Shown piece after piece: positions 35,704-44,749 of a stretch of DNA of 64,000 nt; within the stretch, counting starts at the first letter, position 1; the number at the start of each line of letters is the position of its first letter. The translations under genes were made by a program, and so were the position numbers. Origin of the DNA: a bacterium (GTDB taxonomy: Bacteria > Bacillota > Bacilli > Lactobacillales > Streptococcaceae); assembly GCA_905221145.1 (NCBI GenBank), contig CAJNCA010000005.1, positions 1 to 64,000 of the forward strand, read 5' to 3'. The notes beneath the pieces are model-generated. The model had not been told where the DNA came from. It did no database searches and saw only the letters and a program-made list of their open reading frames with translations.

Positions 35704-35715
35704 GTAAACGCTTAC
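35704..35715. promoter_or_regulatory. Candidate cre (CcpA) site before lctO
   Basis: GTAAACGCTTAC has the central CG and dyad arms of catabolite-responsive elements. It lies 20 bp before the lctO ATG, downstream of the probable promoter, the position expected for a repression site. Confidence 0.55.
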
Positions 35716-35734
35716 TTATCAAGGAGGACATTTT

Positions 35735-36871
35735 ATGTCATACAAAACAAGCAATGCAGAAGGCCATGTAGATTTCATCAATACCTATGATTTGGAGCCA
35801 ATGGCGCAACAAGTGATTCCTAAAGCAGCATTTGGCTATATCGCCAGTGGAGCAGAAGATACTTTCACTTTACGTGAGAATATCCGTGCCTTTAACCACA
35901 AACTCATCGTTCCGCATACGCTTTGCAATGTAGAAAATCCAAGTACAGAGATTGAATTTGCAGGTGAAAAATTGTCTTCACCAATCATTATGGCGCCTGT
36001 TGCGGCTCATAAATTGGCAAATGAACAAGGTGAAGTAGCTACTGCGCGTGGTGTGCATGAGTTTGGTTCTCTTTATACAACCAGCTCTTACTCTACTGTC
36101 GACCTTCCAGAAATTACGGAAGCCCTTCAAGGGACACCTCACTGGTTCCAATTTTACTTTAGTAAAGATGACGGGATTAACCGTCACATCATGGATCGTG
36201 TAAAGGCTGAAGGCTACAAAGCGATTGTCTTGACAGCAGATGCAACTGTAGGGGGCAATCGTGAAGTGGATAAGCGTAATGGTTTTGTCTTCCCAGTTGG
36301 CATGCCGATTGTTGAAGAATACCTGCCAGAAGGTGCTGGTAAATCAATGGACTTTGTTTACAAATCAGCTAAACAACGCTTGTCTCCACGTGATGTAGAA
36401 TTTATCGCTGAATATTCTGGTCTTCCTGTGTATGTTAAGGGACCACAATGCCGTGAAGATGTTGAACGTTCGCTTGCTGCAGGTGCTTCTGGTATCTGGG
36501 TAACTAACCACGGTGGTCGCCAAATCGACGGTGGACCAGCTGCCTTTGACTCACTTCAAGAAGTAGCAGAAGCAGTTGATAAACGTGTGCCAATTGTTTT
36601 TGACTCAGGTATTCGTCGTGGTCAACATGTCTTTAAAGCCTTGGCTTCAGGAGCAGACTTGGTAGCTATTGGTCGCCCTGTTATCTATGGCTTGGCCCTT
36701 GGTGGTAGTGTCGGTGTACGCCAAGTCTTTGAACACTTGAATGCGGAATTGAAGACAGTTATGCAATTGTCTGGAACTCAGACTATTGAAGATGTCAAAC
36801 ACTTCAAGCTTCGTCACAATCCATACAACCCAACCTTCCCAGTTGACCCACGTGACTTAAAATTGTATTGA
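35735..36871 (+). CDS. lctO: L-lactate oxidase
   Basis: This FMN-dependent alpha-hydroxyacid oxidase turns L-lactate and O2 into pyruvate and H2O2. The 378-residue TIM-barrel protein has YIASGAEDTFTL near 32-43, the FMN and substrate motifs MAPVAAHKLA near 86-95, and the catalytic His and Arg in NHGGRQIDGGPAA near 264-276. Together with spxB (48062) it gives the cell two peroxide-forming oxidases. A strong AAGGAGG precedes the ATG. Confidence 0.93.
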   Translation: MSYKTSNAEGHVDFINTYDLEPMAQQVIPKAAFGYIASGAEDTFTLRENIRAFNHKLIVPHTLCNVENPSTEIEFAGEKLSSPIIMAPVAAHKLANEQGEVATARGVHEFGSLYTTSSYSTVDLPEITEALQGTPHWFQFYFSKDDGINRHIMDRVKAEGYKAIVLTADATVGGNREVDKRNGFVFPVGMPIVEEYLPEGAGKSMDFVYKSAKQRLSPRDVEFIAEYSGLPVYVKGPQCREDVERSLAAGASGIWVTNHGGRQIDGGPAAFDSLQEVAEAVDKRVPIVFDSGIRRGQHVFKALASGADLVAIGRPVIYGLALGGSVGVRQVFEHLNAELKTVMQLSGTQTIEDVKHFKLRHNPYNPTFPVDPRDLKLY

Positions 36872-36883
36872 TAAAACAGATTG

Positions 36884-36908
36884 CCTCCACTTGATGTGGA
36901 GGTTTTTG
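36884..36908 (+). terminator. Terminator of lctO
   Basis: CCTCCAC-TTGAT-GTGGAGG hairpin followed by TTTTTG. Confidence 0.92.
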
Positions 36909-36981
36909 CTTGTGTTTTAAACGTTTTAATAAAGGGAAATCGTATCAAAATCTATATAAATATATTTTACAATCAAATATC

Positions 36982-37010
36982 TTGCTAGGGCTTTCATTTT
37001 TTGCTATACT
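36982..37010 (+). promoter_or_regulatory. Promoter of the first thiamin transcript
   Basis: -35 TTGCTA (36982-36987), a 17-bp spacer and extended -10 TGCTATACT (37002-37010). Confidence 0.8.
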
Positions 37011-37033
37011 GGTGCAGTAATTAAATAAAAAAG

Positions 37034-37188
37034 ACATTTGGGGTGCTTTATGCTGAGATGATACCCATTGAACCTGATACAGTTAAGACTGGCGAAGGGA
37101 AATGTGAAACGTTTTTTCGTATGGCGAAATGAACGATCTAATCTTGTAAGTCAACTCTAATTCTTGATTGTAATTGGAGTTTTTTTGT
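37034..37188 (+). promoter_or_regulatory. TPP riboswitch 1 with terminator, upstream of tenA
   Basis: The aptamer (37034-37105) has the THI-box landmarks: closing ACATTT/AAATGT, GGGGTGC, GCTGAGATGATACCC, GAACCTGATACAG and GCGAAGGG. An intrinsic terminator (AACTCTAATT/AATTGGAGTT, 37153-37180, plus T tract) forms the expression platform. Thiamin pyrophosphate would switch tenA off. The interval 36872-37330 holds nothing else beyond the lctO terminator and the promoter. Confidence 0.95.
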
Positions 37189-37330
37189 TTATATAAGATG
37201 GATGAAGGTGATACAAAGCATTTAGGTAACTCTCCTTGAACGCCCCACTTTTCTTTAAAATGGTCAAGTAAAACTAGGATTTTCTTGCTGTTTTGTTGAT
37301 TACGAACAAGTAAAGAGAGGAAAAGTAAAT

Positions 37331-37999
37331 ATGGAAACACAAGACTATGCATTTCAGCCAGGTTTGACTGTTGGAGAATTATTAAAAAGCAGTCAGAAGG
37401 ATTGGCAAACTGCAATTAATCATCGTTTTGTTAAGGAACTTTTTGAAGGTGCAATTGAGAATAAGGTCTTAAAAGACTACCTAATTCAAGATTATCACTT
37501 CTTTGATGCCTTCTTATCTATGCTGGGTGCCTGCGTAGCATACGCAGACCAACTTGAATCCAAGCTTCGTTTTGCCAAGCAACTAGGCTTTCTTGAAGCA
37601 GATGAAGATGGTTATTTCCAAAAGGCTTTCAAAGAGTTAAATGTAGCAGAGCATGACTATCTAGAAGTGGACCTGCACCCTGTAACAAAGGCATTTCAGG
37701 ATCTAATGTATTCTGCTGTGTCTTCATCAGAATATGCTCATCTTTTGGTCATGCTGGTCATTGCAGAAGGCCTCTATTTAGATTGGGGTTCTAAAGATTT
37801 GGCACTACCTGAAGCCTATATTCATTCGGAATGGATCAATCTCCACAGAGGTCCTTTCTTTGCAGAGTGGGTTCAATTTCTGGTTGATGAACTTAATCGT
37901 GTCGGGAAAAATCGAGAAGATTTGACAGAACTTCAGGAGCGCTGGAATCAAGCAGTTGCTTTAGAATTAGCATTTTTTGATATTGGTTATGAATTATAG
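37331..37999 (+). CDS. tenA: TenA family protein, Cys-lacking class
   Basis: This is a 222-residue TenA/THI-4 fold protein in thiamin salvage (hydrolysis of aminopyrimidine breakdown products). Family landmarks include FVKELFEGAIENKVLKDYLIQDYHF and the helix that in B. subtilis TenA carries the catalytic Cys135. Here that helix reads VMLVIAEGLYLDWG, with no Cys but a Glu nearby, placing it in the Cys-less (TenA_E-like) class. The second TenA in this window retains the Cys. It is the only gene of its riboswitch-controlled transcript. Confidence 0.85.
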   Translation: METQDYAFQPGLTVGELLKSSQKDWQTAINHRFVKELFEGAIENKVLKDYLIQDYHFFDAFLSMLGACVAYADQLESKLRFAKQLGFLEADEDGYFQKAFKELNVAEHDYLEVDLHPVTKAFQDLMYSAVSSSEYAHLLVMLVIAEGLYLDWGSKDLALPEAYIHSEWINLHRGPFFAEWVQFLVDELNRVGKNREDLTELQERWNQAVALELAFFDIGYEL

Positions 38000-38075
38000 G
38001 ATAAATTCAATCCTTTTATGTAGATTAAAAGAATTAACACACAAACTATATAAATATATTTTCCGGTCAAATATC

Positions 38076-38104
38076 TTGCTAGGGCTTTCAATTTCTGTTA
38101 TACT
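38076..38104 (+). promoter_or_regulatory. Promoter of the main thi operon
   Basis: -35 TTGCTA (38076-38081), a 17-bp spacer and extended -10 TGTTATACT (38096-38104); nearly identical in sequence and spacing to the promoter at 36982. Confidence 0.8.
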
Positions 38105-38127
38105 AGCACAGTAATTAAATAATAAAG

Positions 38128-38284
38128 ACATTTGGGGTGCTTTAGGCTGAGATGATACCCATTGAACCTGCTACAGTTAGTACTGTCGAAGGGAAATGTG
38201 AATAGTTTTTTCTTTAGAAAGAAAAAACCATCTAATTTTGTAAGCAAAACTCTAATTCTTGTGTGTGATTAGAGTTTTTTATTT
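38128..38284 (+). promoter_or_regulatory. TPP riboswitch 2 with terminator, upstream of the ykoEDC-thi operon
   Basis: The aptamer (38128-38199) is nearly the same as riboswitch 1, but reads CCTGCTACAG and ACTGTCGAAGG where copy 1 reads CCTGATACAG and ACTGGCGAAGG. A terminator (AAACTCTAAT/ATTAGAGTTT, 38247-38278, plus T run) follows. A perfect hairpin GTTTTTTCTTT/AAGAAAAAAC (38205-38228) lies between aptamer and terminator. Confidence 0.92.
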
Positions 38285-38359
38285 TTTACTAGATAGACTA
38301 GATGCAGAGTATGATGGCAGGTCTCTCTTAAATGCCCTATTGTCTTAAAAGGAGTTTTT

Positions 38360-38920
38360 ATGTTTAAAAAATGGCGTTTAAAAGATGTTATCTTGCTTGC
38401 TTTCTTGTCTATCTTTTTTGGTGGCGTTTTTGTTGGCTCAGGCTATCTGTTTGATATTCTCACTCTGATTTTAGCACCTCTTGGTTTGCAGGCCTTTGCT
38501 AATGAAATCATCTTTGGTCTCTGGTGTATGGCTGCGCCCATTGCTGCTATCTTTGTTCCAAGAGTCGGAAGTGCAACGATTGGAGAAGTGTTAGCTGCAC
38601 TTGCTGAAGTTCTTTATGGTAGCCAATTCGGTTTAGGTGCCCTTTTGTCTGGCTTGGTTCAAGGTTTGGGAAGTGAACTTGGTTTTATCGTAACCAAGAA
38701 TCGCTATGAAAGTTGGCTCTCTCTAACTGCCAATAGTATTGGGATTACGCTTGTTAGCTTTGTCTATGAATACATTAAGTTAGGTTATTACGCCTTCTCC
38801 CTTCCTTTTGTCCTTTCCTTGCTTGTGGTACGCTTTATTTCTGTCTTTTTCTTCTGTACCATATTGGTTCGTGCTATTGTCAAACTCTATCATCAGTTTG
38901 CAGCTGGGGGCAAGGCATAG
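38360..38920 (+). CDS. ykoE: ECF transporter S component, YkoE family (thiamin/HMP)
   Basis: This 186-residue membrane protein has about five helices. It matches YkoE, the substrate-specificity component for a thiamin precursor (hydroxymethylpyrimidine or thiamin). It is followed directly by the ATPase and transmembrane subunits of the same transporter, and it lies behind a TPP riboswitch, which is consistent with thiamin-related uptake. Confidence 0.9.
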   Translation: MFKKWRLKDVILLAFLSIFFGGVFVGSGYLFDILTLILAPLGLQAFANEIIFGLWCMAAPIAAIFVPRVGSATIGEVLAALAEVLYGSQFGLGALLSGLVQGLGSELGFIVTKNRYESWLSLTANSIGITLVSFVYEYIKLGYYAFSLPFVLSLLVVRFISVFFFCTILVRAIVKLYHQFAAGGKA

Positions 38921-40306
38921 ATGGGGCTGGAACTACGAGCGATTCAGTTACCAATCTTCTCTGAGCCGCTTGATTTTACTTTTCATGCGCAAGCCTTTAC
39001 CTTGTTAGTTGGGAGCAGTGGTTCAGGAAAATCCAGTCTCTTTCAAATCATTGCCCAAGTCAGTTCCATGCCCTATAACGGTCAAGTCCTAATAGATGGG
39101 AGCGAGGTCAGTCAGCTTTCTATCGTTGAACGTGTCCAGACGGTTGGTATTCTCTTTCAAAATCCCAATCACCAGTTTACTATGGAGAACTTGTTTGAGG
39201 AGTTAATTTTTACCTTGGAAAATATTGGGCATCCCGTTCAGGAAATTGATTCTAAAATAGTGGAGGTGGTCCGGCAATGTCGCTGTAAGGCGATTTTGCA
39301 CCGTCCAATTCATCACTTATCAGGTGGGGAAAAGCAAAAGGCTGCTTTGGCTGTTCTCTTTGCTATGAATCCTAGGGTCTATCTCTTGGATGAGCCTTTT
39401 GCTTCCATTGACCGCAAGAGCAGGTTAGAGATATTGGAGATTCTAAAAGAGTTGGCCTCTAATGGGAAGACAGTTATTTTGTGCGACCATGATTTATCTG
39501 ATTATGAAGCCTATATCGACCATATGGTGGAGCTAAGAGACGGAAAACTAAGGGAAATAAATCAAATCCCTGCCTCTGAAATGACACAGGCTGTTTCAAA
39601 GGAAGTTGCTTCTAGCTCAGAACTATTACATATGGATCGAACGACTTGTGAGCTGGATAAGCGTCCCCTCTTTTCGATTACGGATTTCACTATTTACCAA
39701 GGAATTTCCTGTATCTTGGGTGACAATGGCATCGGGAAATCAACTCTCTTTCGCTCCATTCTTCAATTTCAAAAGTATAAAGGGCGCATTACCTGGAAGG
39801 GTCGGGTTCTTAAAAAGAAAAAGAGTTTGTATCGTGACTTGACGGGTGTTGTTCAGGAAGCTGAGAAGCAGTTTATCCGAGTCAGTCTGCGAGAGGAACT
39901 TCAATTAGATGGACCTGATTCTGAAAGAAATCAGCGGATTCTCCAATCATTACAATTTTTTGATTTGGAGCAGGCACTCGATAAGAGTCCCTATCAATTA
40001 AGTGGTGGTCAGCAAAAGATTCTTCAGCTCTTGACCATCTTGACCAGCAAGGCTTCTGTGATTTTACTAGATGAACCTTTTGCTGGTTTGGATGATAGAG
40101 CCTGCCATTATTTTTGCAAGTGGATTGTGGAGGACAGAAATCAAGGAAGAAGTTTTCTGATCATTAGCCATCGTTTAGATCCCTTGATCTCTGTGGTTGA
40201 TTATTGGATTGAGATGACTAGTCAGGGTCTCAGTCATGTGAAAGAAGTGACAATTACCAAACCACTCACATCTCAGAGTAGCAATACCCAAAAGGAGGTG
40301 AGATAG
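38921..40306 (+). CDS. ykoD: ECF transporter fused double ATPase (YkoD)
   Basis: This 461-residue cytosolic ATPase contains two ABC domains in one chain. The first has GSSGSGKSS (about 31-39) and signature LSGGEKQK; the second has GDNGIGKST (about 268-276) and LSGGQQK. Both have Walker B DEPFA. Its ATG follows the ykoE stop without a gap. Confidence 0.95.
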   Translation: MGLELRAIQLPIFSEPLDFTFHAQAFTLLVGSSGSGKSSLFQIIAQVSSMPYNGQVLIDGSEVSQLSIVERVQTVGILFQNPNHQFTMENLFEELIFTLENIGHPVQEIDSKIVEVVRQCRCKAILHRPIHHLSGGEKQKAALAVLFAMNPRVYLLDEPFASIDRKSRLEILEILKELASNGKTVILCDHDLSDYEAYIDHMVELRDGKLREINQIPASEMTQAVSKEVASSSELLHMDRTTCELDKRPLFSITDFTIYQGISCILGDNGIGKSTLFRSILQFQKYKGRITWKGRVLKKKKSLYRDLTGVVQEAEKQFIRVSLREELQLDGPDSERNQRILQSLQFFDLEQALDKSPYQLSGGQQKILQLLTILTSKASVILLDEPFAGLDDRACHYFCKWIVEDRNQGRSFLIISHRLDPLISVVDYWIEMTSQGLSHVKEVTITKPLTSQSSNTQKEVR

Positions 40307-40307
40307 T

Positions 40308-40958
40308 ATGGTCAAAGTAGCAACCCAGACACCGATTATCAGTCTCTTTTTGCTGATTTTATCCTTGGAAACATCTTTTATTCCTTCGATTGCTCTGAAT
40401 CTTTCGGTAGTCGCATTTTGTATTCTCTTTATGCTCTATTACCGGCGATTTAAAGTATTGGCTTGGATGATTCTGCTCGCCATTTTGCCATCTTTGGCTA
40501 ACTACTGGGCAGTTCAGTTACATGGAGATGCTTCGCAGGCAGTCATGCTTGGAACGAGGGCCTTTGTGACAGTTTGTATAGGCCTTGTCTTTGTTTCCTC
40601 TATTTCCCTAAAAGAGCTTCTCTTGTACTTGGCTCAAAAGGGGGTATCACGCTCTTGGGCCTATGCCTTGATTGTGGTATTCAATTCCTTCCCCCTTATT
40701 CAGCAAGAAATCAAGTCCCTCAAGGAAGCTTGCTTATTACGCGGTCAAGAACTACATTTTTGGTCGCCCCTGATTTACAGTAAGGTTTTGATGACGGTCT
40801 TTAGATGGCGCCATCTTTGCCTGAGAGCCCTGTCGGCGCATGGATATGACGAACATGCACAGGTGGAGAATAGCTATCGAATCTTTTATATTCCTCAAAG
40901 GACAATATTCATCTACCTGCTGTTCTTTTTATTGCTTCAAACCAGTCTATTTTTATAA
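40308..40958 (+). CDS. ykoC: ECF transporter transmembrane (EcfT-type) subunit, YkoC
   Basis: This 216-residue protein has five or six helices and the CbiQ/EcfT-type coupling segment ALIVVFNSFPLIQQEIKSLKEACLLRG near 118-144. It completes the YkoEDC transporter. AGGAGGTGAG lies before the ATG. Confidence 0.92.
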   Translation: MVKVATQTPIISLFLLILSLETSFIPSIALNLSVVAFCILFMLYYRRFKVLAWMILLAILPSLANYWAVQLHGDASQAVMLGTRAFVTVCIGLVFVSSISLKELLLYLAQKGVSRSWAYALIVVFNSFPLIQQEIKSLKEACLLRGQELHFWSPLIYSKVLMTVFRWRHLCLRALSAHGYDEHAQVENSYRIFYIPQRTIFIYLLFFLLLQTSLFL

Positions 40959-40968
40959 AGGAGTTATT

Positions 40969-41661
40969 ATGGAATTTACAGATATTGCGATGGAATTATC
41001 CAAGGAAGCTTGGCAGGCTTCCTTTCATCACCCCTTTGTTTTACAGTTGCAAGAGGGAAATTTAGACCCGTCCATCTTTCGCTATTACTTGATTCAGGAT
41101 GCCTACTATTTGAAGGCCTTCTCAGAAGCCTATCACCTCTTGGCTGATAAGACTTCAAACCAAGAGATGAAAAGACTCTTGAAACAAAATGCTCAGAGTC
41201 TAGTGGAGGGTGAGCTATTTATCCGCCAACAATTTTTCAAGGAATTGGAAATCAGCGACCAGGAAATGGAGCAACATCCAATCGCTCCAACCTGCTATCA
41301 TTATATCTCTCACATTTATCGTCAATTTGCAGAGCCAAACTTAGGTATTGCCTTTGCAAGTTTGCTACCTTGTCCCTGGCTATACCATGATATAGGCAAA
41401 TCACTTAATCTTAAACCTTCCCCAAATCCTCTCTACCAACAATGGATTGAAACTTATATTACGGATGAGCTAGAGCAGCAGATCAGAGAGGAGGGAGCGC
41501 TGGTCAATCAACTATATCGAGAAAGTGACGAGACAGACAAGAAAAAAATGCTAGATGCCTTCCACATCAGTGTTCACATGGAAGCTAAGTTTTGGGAAAT
41601 GGCCTACCAACATCAGACATGGAAGAGCGATTTACAGTCTTTAGAAACAGGAGAAGAATAG
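40969..41661 (+). CDS. tenA: Aminopyrimidine aminohydrolase TenA (Cys class)
   Basis: This 230-residue TenA begins MEFTDIAMELSKEAWQ with the ribosome binding site AAAGGAG; an upstream extension of the frame overlaps ykoC and is not real. It retains the catalytic cysteine in ASLLPCPWLYHDIG (near 137-150), unlike the first TenA. This class hydrolyses 4-amino-5-aminomethyl-2-methylpyrimidine to HMP, the likely ligand of the adjacent transporter. Confidence 0.92.
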   Translation: MEFTDIAMELSKEAWQASFHHPFVLQLQEGNLDPSIFRYYLIQDAYYLKAFSEAYHLLADKTSNQEMKRLLKQNAQSLVEGELFIRQQFFKELEISDQEMEQHPIAPTCYHYISHIYRQFAEPNLGIAFASLLPCPWLYHDIGKSLNLKPSPNPLYQQWIETYITDELEQQIREEGALVNQLYRESDETDKKKMLDAFHISVHMEAKFWEMAYQHQTWKSDLQSLETGEE

Positions 41662-41665
41662 TAAC

Positions 41666-42190
41666 ATGAGAAACCACCAATTACAAGTTCACAAATTAAC
41701 CATTTTATCCATGATGATTGCCCTTGATGTAGTCCTTACGCCTATCTTTCGGATTGAGGGAATGGCACCGATGTCCAGTGTCGTTAATATTCTGGCAGGA
41801 ATCATGATGGGACCTGTTTATGCCTTGGTCATGGCTACAGTCACAGCTTTTATCCGTATGACGACTCAAGGGATTCCGCCTTTAGCTCTCACAGGAGCGA
41901 CTTTTGGAGCCCTTCTTTCAGGTCTCTTTTATAAGTACGGTCGGAAATTTCACTATTCTGCTCTAGGAGAAATTTTGGGAACAGGTATTATCGGTTCTAT
42001 TGTTTCCTATCCTGTTATGGTACTCTTTACAGGATCGGCAGCTAAGCTTAGCTGGTTTATCTACACTCCTCGATTTTTCGGAGCAACCTTAATTGGTACA
42101 GCGATTTCCTTTATTGCCTTTCGATTTTTAATCAAGCAGGAATTCTTTAAAAAAGTGCAAGGATATTTTTTCAGTGAAAGGATAGACTGA
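41666..42190 (+). CDS. thiW: Energy-coupling-factor thiazole transporter ThiW
   Basis: This 174-residue membrane protein has five helices and the ThiW signature region ([24 protein letters not shown], then [23 protein letters not shown]). It is the predicted S component for hydroxyethylthiazole, matching the ThiM kinase encoded next. One base overlaps thiM. Confidence 0.9.
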   Translation: MRNHQLQVHKLTILSMMIALDVVLTPIFRIEGMAPMSSVVNILAGIMMGPVYALVMATVTAFIRMTTQGIPPLALTGATFGALLSGLFYKYGRKFHYSALGEILGTGIIGSIVSYPVMVLFTGSAAKLSWFIYTPRFFGATLIGTAISFIAFRFLIKQEFFKKVQGYFFSERID

Positions 42191-42993
42191 TGCAGGCATT
42201 TACAAATCCCTTTCCTCTAGGCTCAAGTTCCCTAATTCACTGTATCACCAATGAGATTTCTTGTGAGATGCTGGCCAATGGCATTTTGGCTCTGGGATCT
42301 AAACCTGTCATGGCAGATGATCCCCGTGAGGTTCTTGATTTTACCAAACAAAGTCAAGCTCTCTTCATCAATTTGGGGCATTTGTCTGCTGAGAAAGAAA
42401 AAACAATTCGTATGGCAGCTTCTTATGCAAGCCAAGCTTGTCTCCCAATGGTGGTAGATGCGGTTGGTGTATCAGCGTCACCCATTCGTAAGGGACTAGT
42501 CAGGGAACTTTTAGACTATAGACCCACAGTCCTTAAAGGAAATATGTCGGAAATCCGAAGTCTTGTTGGCTTAAAACACCACGGAGTTGGGGTCGATGCG
42601 AGTGCTAAAGATCAAGAAACTGAGGATTTACTTCAAGTCTTGAAAGACTGGTGTCAGACCTATCCAGGTATGTCATTCTTAGTCACAGGCCCCAAGGACC
42701 TTATCGTTTCTAAGAATCAGGTGGCTGTATTGGGAAATGGCTGTGCAGAATTAGACTGGATAACAGGGACAGGAGACTTGGTTGGAGCCTTGACAGCCGT
42801 TTTTCTCAGCCAAGGAAAGACTGGCTTTGAAGCTTCTTTCCTAGCGGTTTCTTATCTAAATATCTCCGCTGATAGAATAGTTGTTCAAGGAATGGGATTG
42901 GAAGATTTTCGATACCAAGTTCTCAATCAGCTCTCTCTCCTAAAAAGAGACGAAAACTGGCTAGAAGCTATCAAAGGAGATATTTATGAATAG
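42190..42993 (+). CDS. thiM: Hydroxyethylthiazole kinase
   Basis: ThiM phosphorylates the thiazole moiety for salvage. The 267-residue ribokinase-like protein has [25 protein letters not shown] near its start and the catalytic loop [12 protein letters not shown] near 193-204. Asp occupies the position that is Cys in B. subtilis ThiM (TGTGC). It overlaps thiE by 8 bases. Confidence 0.92.
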   Translation: MQAFTNPFPLGSSSLIHCITNEISCEMLANGILALGSKPVMADDPREVLDFTKQSQALFINLGHLSAEKEKTIRMAASYASQACLPMVVDAVGVSASPIRKGLVRELLDYRPTVLKGNMSEIRSLVGLKHHGVGVDASAKDQETEDLLQVLKDWCQTYPGMSFLVTGPKDLIVSKNQVAVLGNGCAELDWITGTGDLVGALTAVFLSQGKTGFEASFLAVSYLNISADRIVVQGMGLEDFRYQVLNQLSLLKRDENWLEAIKGDIYE

Positions 42994-43618
42994 AAAAGAA
43001 CTTAGACTATATCTGGTAACCAATCGCTACCAAGATTCCTTGGAAAGTTTTCTTAAAAAAGTTGAGACGGCCTGCCGTTCAGGTGTTACCATCATCCAGC
43101 TACGAGAAAAAAATCTCACAACCAATCAATATTATCAACTGGCAAAACAAGTCAAGGAAATAACAGATGCCTATCAGGTACCCTTGATAATCGATGATCG
43201 TTTGGATGTTTGTCTTGCGGTTGATGCTGCTGGTCTGCATATCGGAGACGATGAACTACCAGTTTCGGTTGCCCGACAAGTCTTGGGCCCTGAAAAAATT
43301 CTCGGTGTCACTGCTAAAACTGTAAAAAGAGCCCTTGAGGCAGAAGAAGGAGGTGCAGATTACTTGGGAACAGGAGCCATTTTCCCAACAACCACCAAGG
43401 AAAATGCGCCTATCACCTTGATTTCAACCTTGAAAACAATTTGTCAAAGGGTCGCCATTCCAGTAGTTGCTATTGGAGGCTTGACGTCAGAGAACATTGA
43501 CCAACTTGCTGCAACTGGTATAGCTGGGGTAGCTGTCGTTAGGGATCTTATGCAGGCAGAAGATATTGAGGCAAAAACGCAAGCATTTTTAACAAAGCTG
43601 GATGATATTATTTCCTAA
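42986..43618 (+). CDS. thiE: Thiamin-phosphate synthase
   Basis: ThiE couples HMP-PP with thiazole phosphate. This 210-residue TIM-barrel protein has TIIQLREK (35-42), [24 protein letters not shown] near 69-92 and the diphosphate loop [14 protein letters not shown] near 128-141. Last gene of the plus-strand thi operon, translationally coupled to thiM. Confidence 0.95.
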   Translation: MNRKELRLYLVTNRYQDSLESFLKKVETACRSGVTIIQLREKNLTTNQYYQLAKQVKEITDAYQVPLIIDDRLDVCLAVDAAGLHIGDDELPVSVARQVLGPEKILGVTAKTVKRALEAEEGGADYLGTGAIFPTTTKENAPITLISTLKTICQRVAIPVVAIGGLTSENIDQLAATGIAGVAVVRDLMQAEDIEAKTQAFLTKLDDIIS

Positions 43619-43619
43619 T

Positions 43620-43665
43620 CAAAAACTCTCTAATTCCCTTAAAGTGGGAACTAGAGAGTTTTTTT
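43620..43665. terminator. Bidirectional terminator between thiE and thiD
   Basis: AAAAACTCTCTA and TAGAGAGTTTTT with an inner TTCCC/GGGAA pair (43621-43661). Confidence 0.9.
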
Positions 43666-44455
43666 AATCTTTAAAGCTTGTATGGTTGACTGGGCCAGAA
43701 CCATGACCGAGTTGAGGGGCGTCTTGGATGGCTTTCGTAATAAAGGCCTTGGCTTTATCGACTGCTTGATAGAGGGTTTTCCCCTTGGCTAGTTCAGCAG
43801 TAATCACTGCAGCAAAGGTACATCCAGTACCATGTGTATGACAGGTTTGAATTCGTGGACTTTCCCATACAAATTGCTCATCCTTGGTAAAGAGGAAATC
43901 CTTGGCACCGCCTTCGAGATGCCCACCTTTGATTACCACAGACTGAGGACCAAATTCTTTTAAAATCAGGCGACCGGCACGTTGCATGTCTTCAGGATTA
44001 TGGATTGAAAAACCAACAATTTCTTCTGCTTCAGGAAGATTGGGTGTGATAATGCTTGCAAGGGGAAGTAGGTTTGTTTTTAGGTAGTCTCTGGCACTGG
44101 TATCAATCAGGGTATCACCACTTGTTGCGACCATAACAGGGTCAAGGACATAGGGACAGTCCAGCTTTTTAAGATAGGGCTGGATGATTTCCATGATTTC
44201 AGTAGTTGCCAACATCCCAGTTTTTACAGCCTGAGGTGGGATATCAGAAAAGACACTGTCCAATTGAGCTTCCAGCATTTGATTTGAGACATGCTCGATT
44301 AATTGAACGCCTCTGGTATTTTGAGCGACAAGACTGGTCACAACAGCCATTCCATAGACATCTCTAGCTTGGAATGACTTTAAATCAGCCATAATGCCAG
44401 CACCACCACTAGGGTCAGTCCCTGCAATGGTCAAAGCAACGGGTAAATAAGTCAT
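43664..44455 (-). CDS. thiD: Hydroxymethylpyrimidine/phosphomethylpyrimidine kinase
   Basis: ThiD phosphorylates HMP twice for thiamin synthesis. The 263-residue protein has GTDPSGGAGIMADLK (13-27), KGGHLEGGAKD near 174-184 and HGTGCTFAA near 209-217. It is on the opposite strand to the thi operon and has its own upstream riboswitch, so HMP salvage from the YkoEDC/TenA route is kept under the same thiamin control. Confidence 0.95.
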   Translation of the reverse strand: MTYLPVALTIAGTDPSGGAGIMADLKSFQARDVYGMAVVTSLVAQNTRGVQLIEHVSNQMLEAQLDSVFSDIPPQAVKTGMLATTEIMEIIQPYLKKLDCPYVLDPVMVATSGDTLIDTSARDYLKTNLLPLASIITPNLPEAEEIVGFSIHNPEDMQRAGRLILKEFGPQSVVIKGGHLEGGAKDFLFTKDEQFVWESPRIQTCHTHGTGCTFAAVITAELAKGKTLYQAVDKAKAFITKAIQDAPQLGHGSGPVNHTSFKD

Positions 44456-44550
44456 CTAAAACCTCCCAACCAAATGAAGTTTGTATACTCAAGAACAAGC
44501 AAGCCTGTTTTAGGAAGGCAATAGAAGACTGCTAGTCCCCATTATGATTT

Positions 44551-44641
44551 CCACTTCCATCAGCTAGCATTACCTAGATTGAGTCAAAGGGTCTAACAGT
44601 CGTTAATCTCAGCTTTACGCACCCCTAGTGGTTGTTTTCTT
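44551..44641 (-). promoter_or_regulatory. TPP riboswitch 3 (variant), upstream of thiD
   Basis: On the minus strand the leader reads CCACTAGGGGTGCG, GCTGAGATTAAC, GACCCTTTGACTCAATCTAG, GTAATGCTAGC, GATGGAAGTGG. This keeps the THI-box order (GGGGTGC, CTGAGA, ACCC, then the helix with GTAATG loop and the closing AGTGG), but the usual GAACCTGAT and GTAGGGA segments are divergent. The interval 44456-44819 holds only this element and the cop promoter. Confidence 0.8.
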
Positions 44642-44749
44642 TTTTCTTTAGTATAGCATATTTTTATAGTTTATATAGTAAAATTTGACTGCAAATCTCT
44701 CGTTACATGATTAGAATTCTATTTTTTGAAAAAATAATAAAAACCATGG

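Noticed and set aside
40840-40968. N-terminal extension of the second TenA
   Set aside because: It overlaps ykoC, is rich in aromatic residues unlike TenA, and the real start has AAAGGAG.
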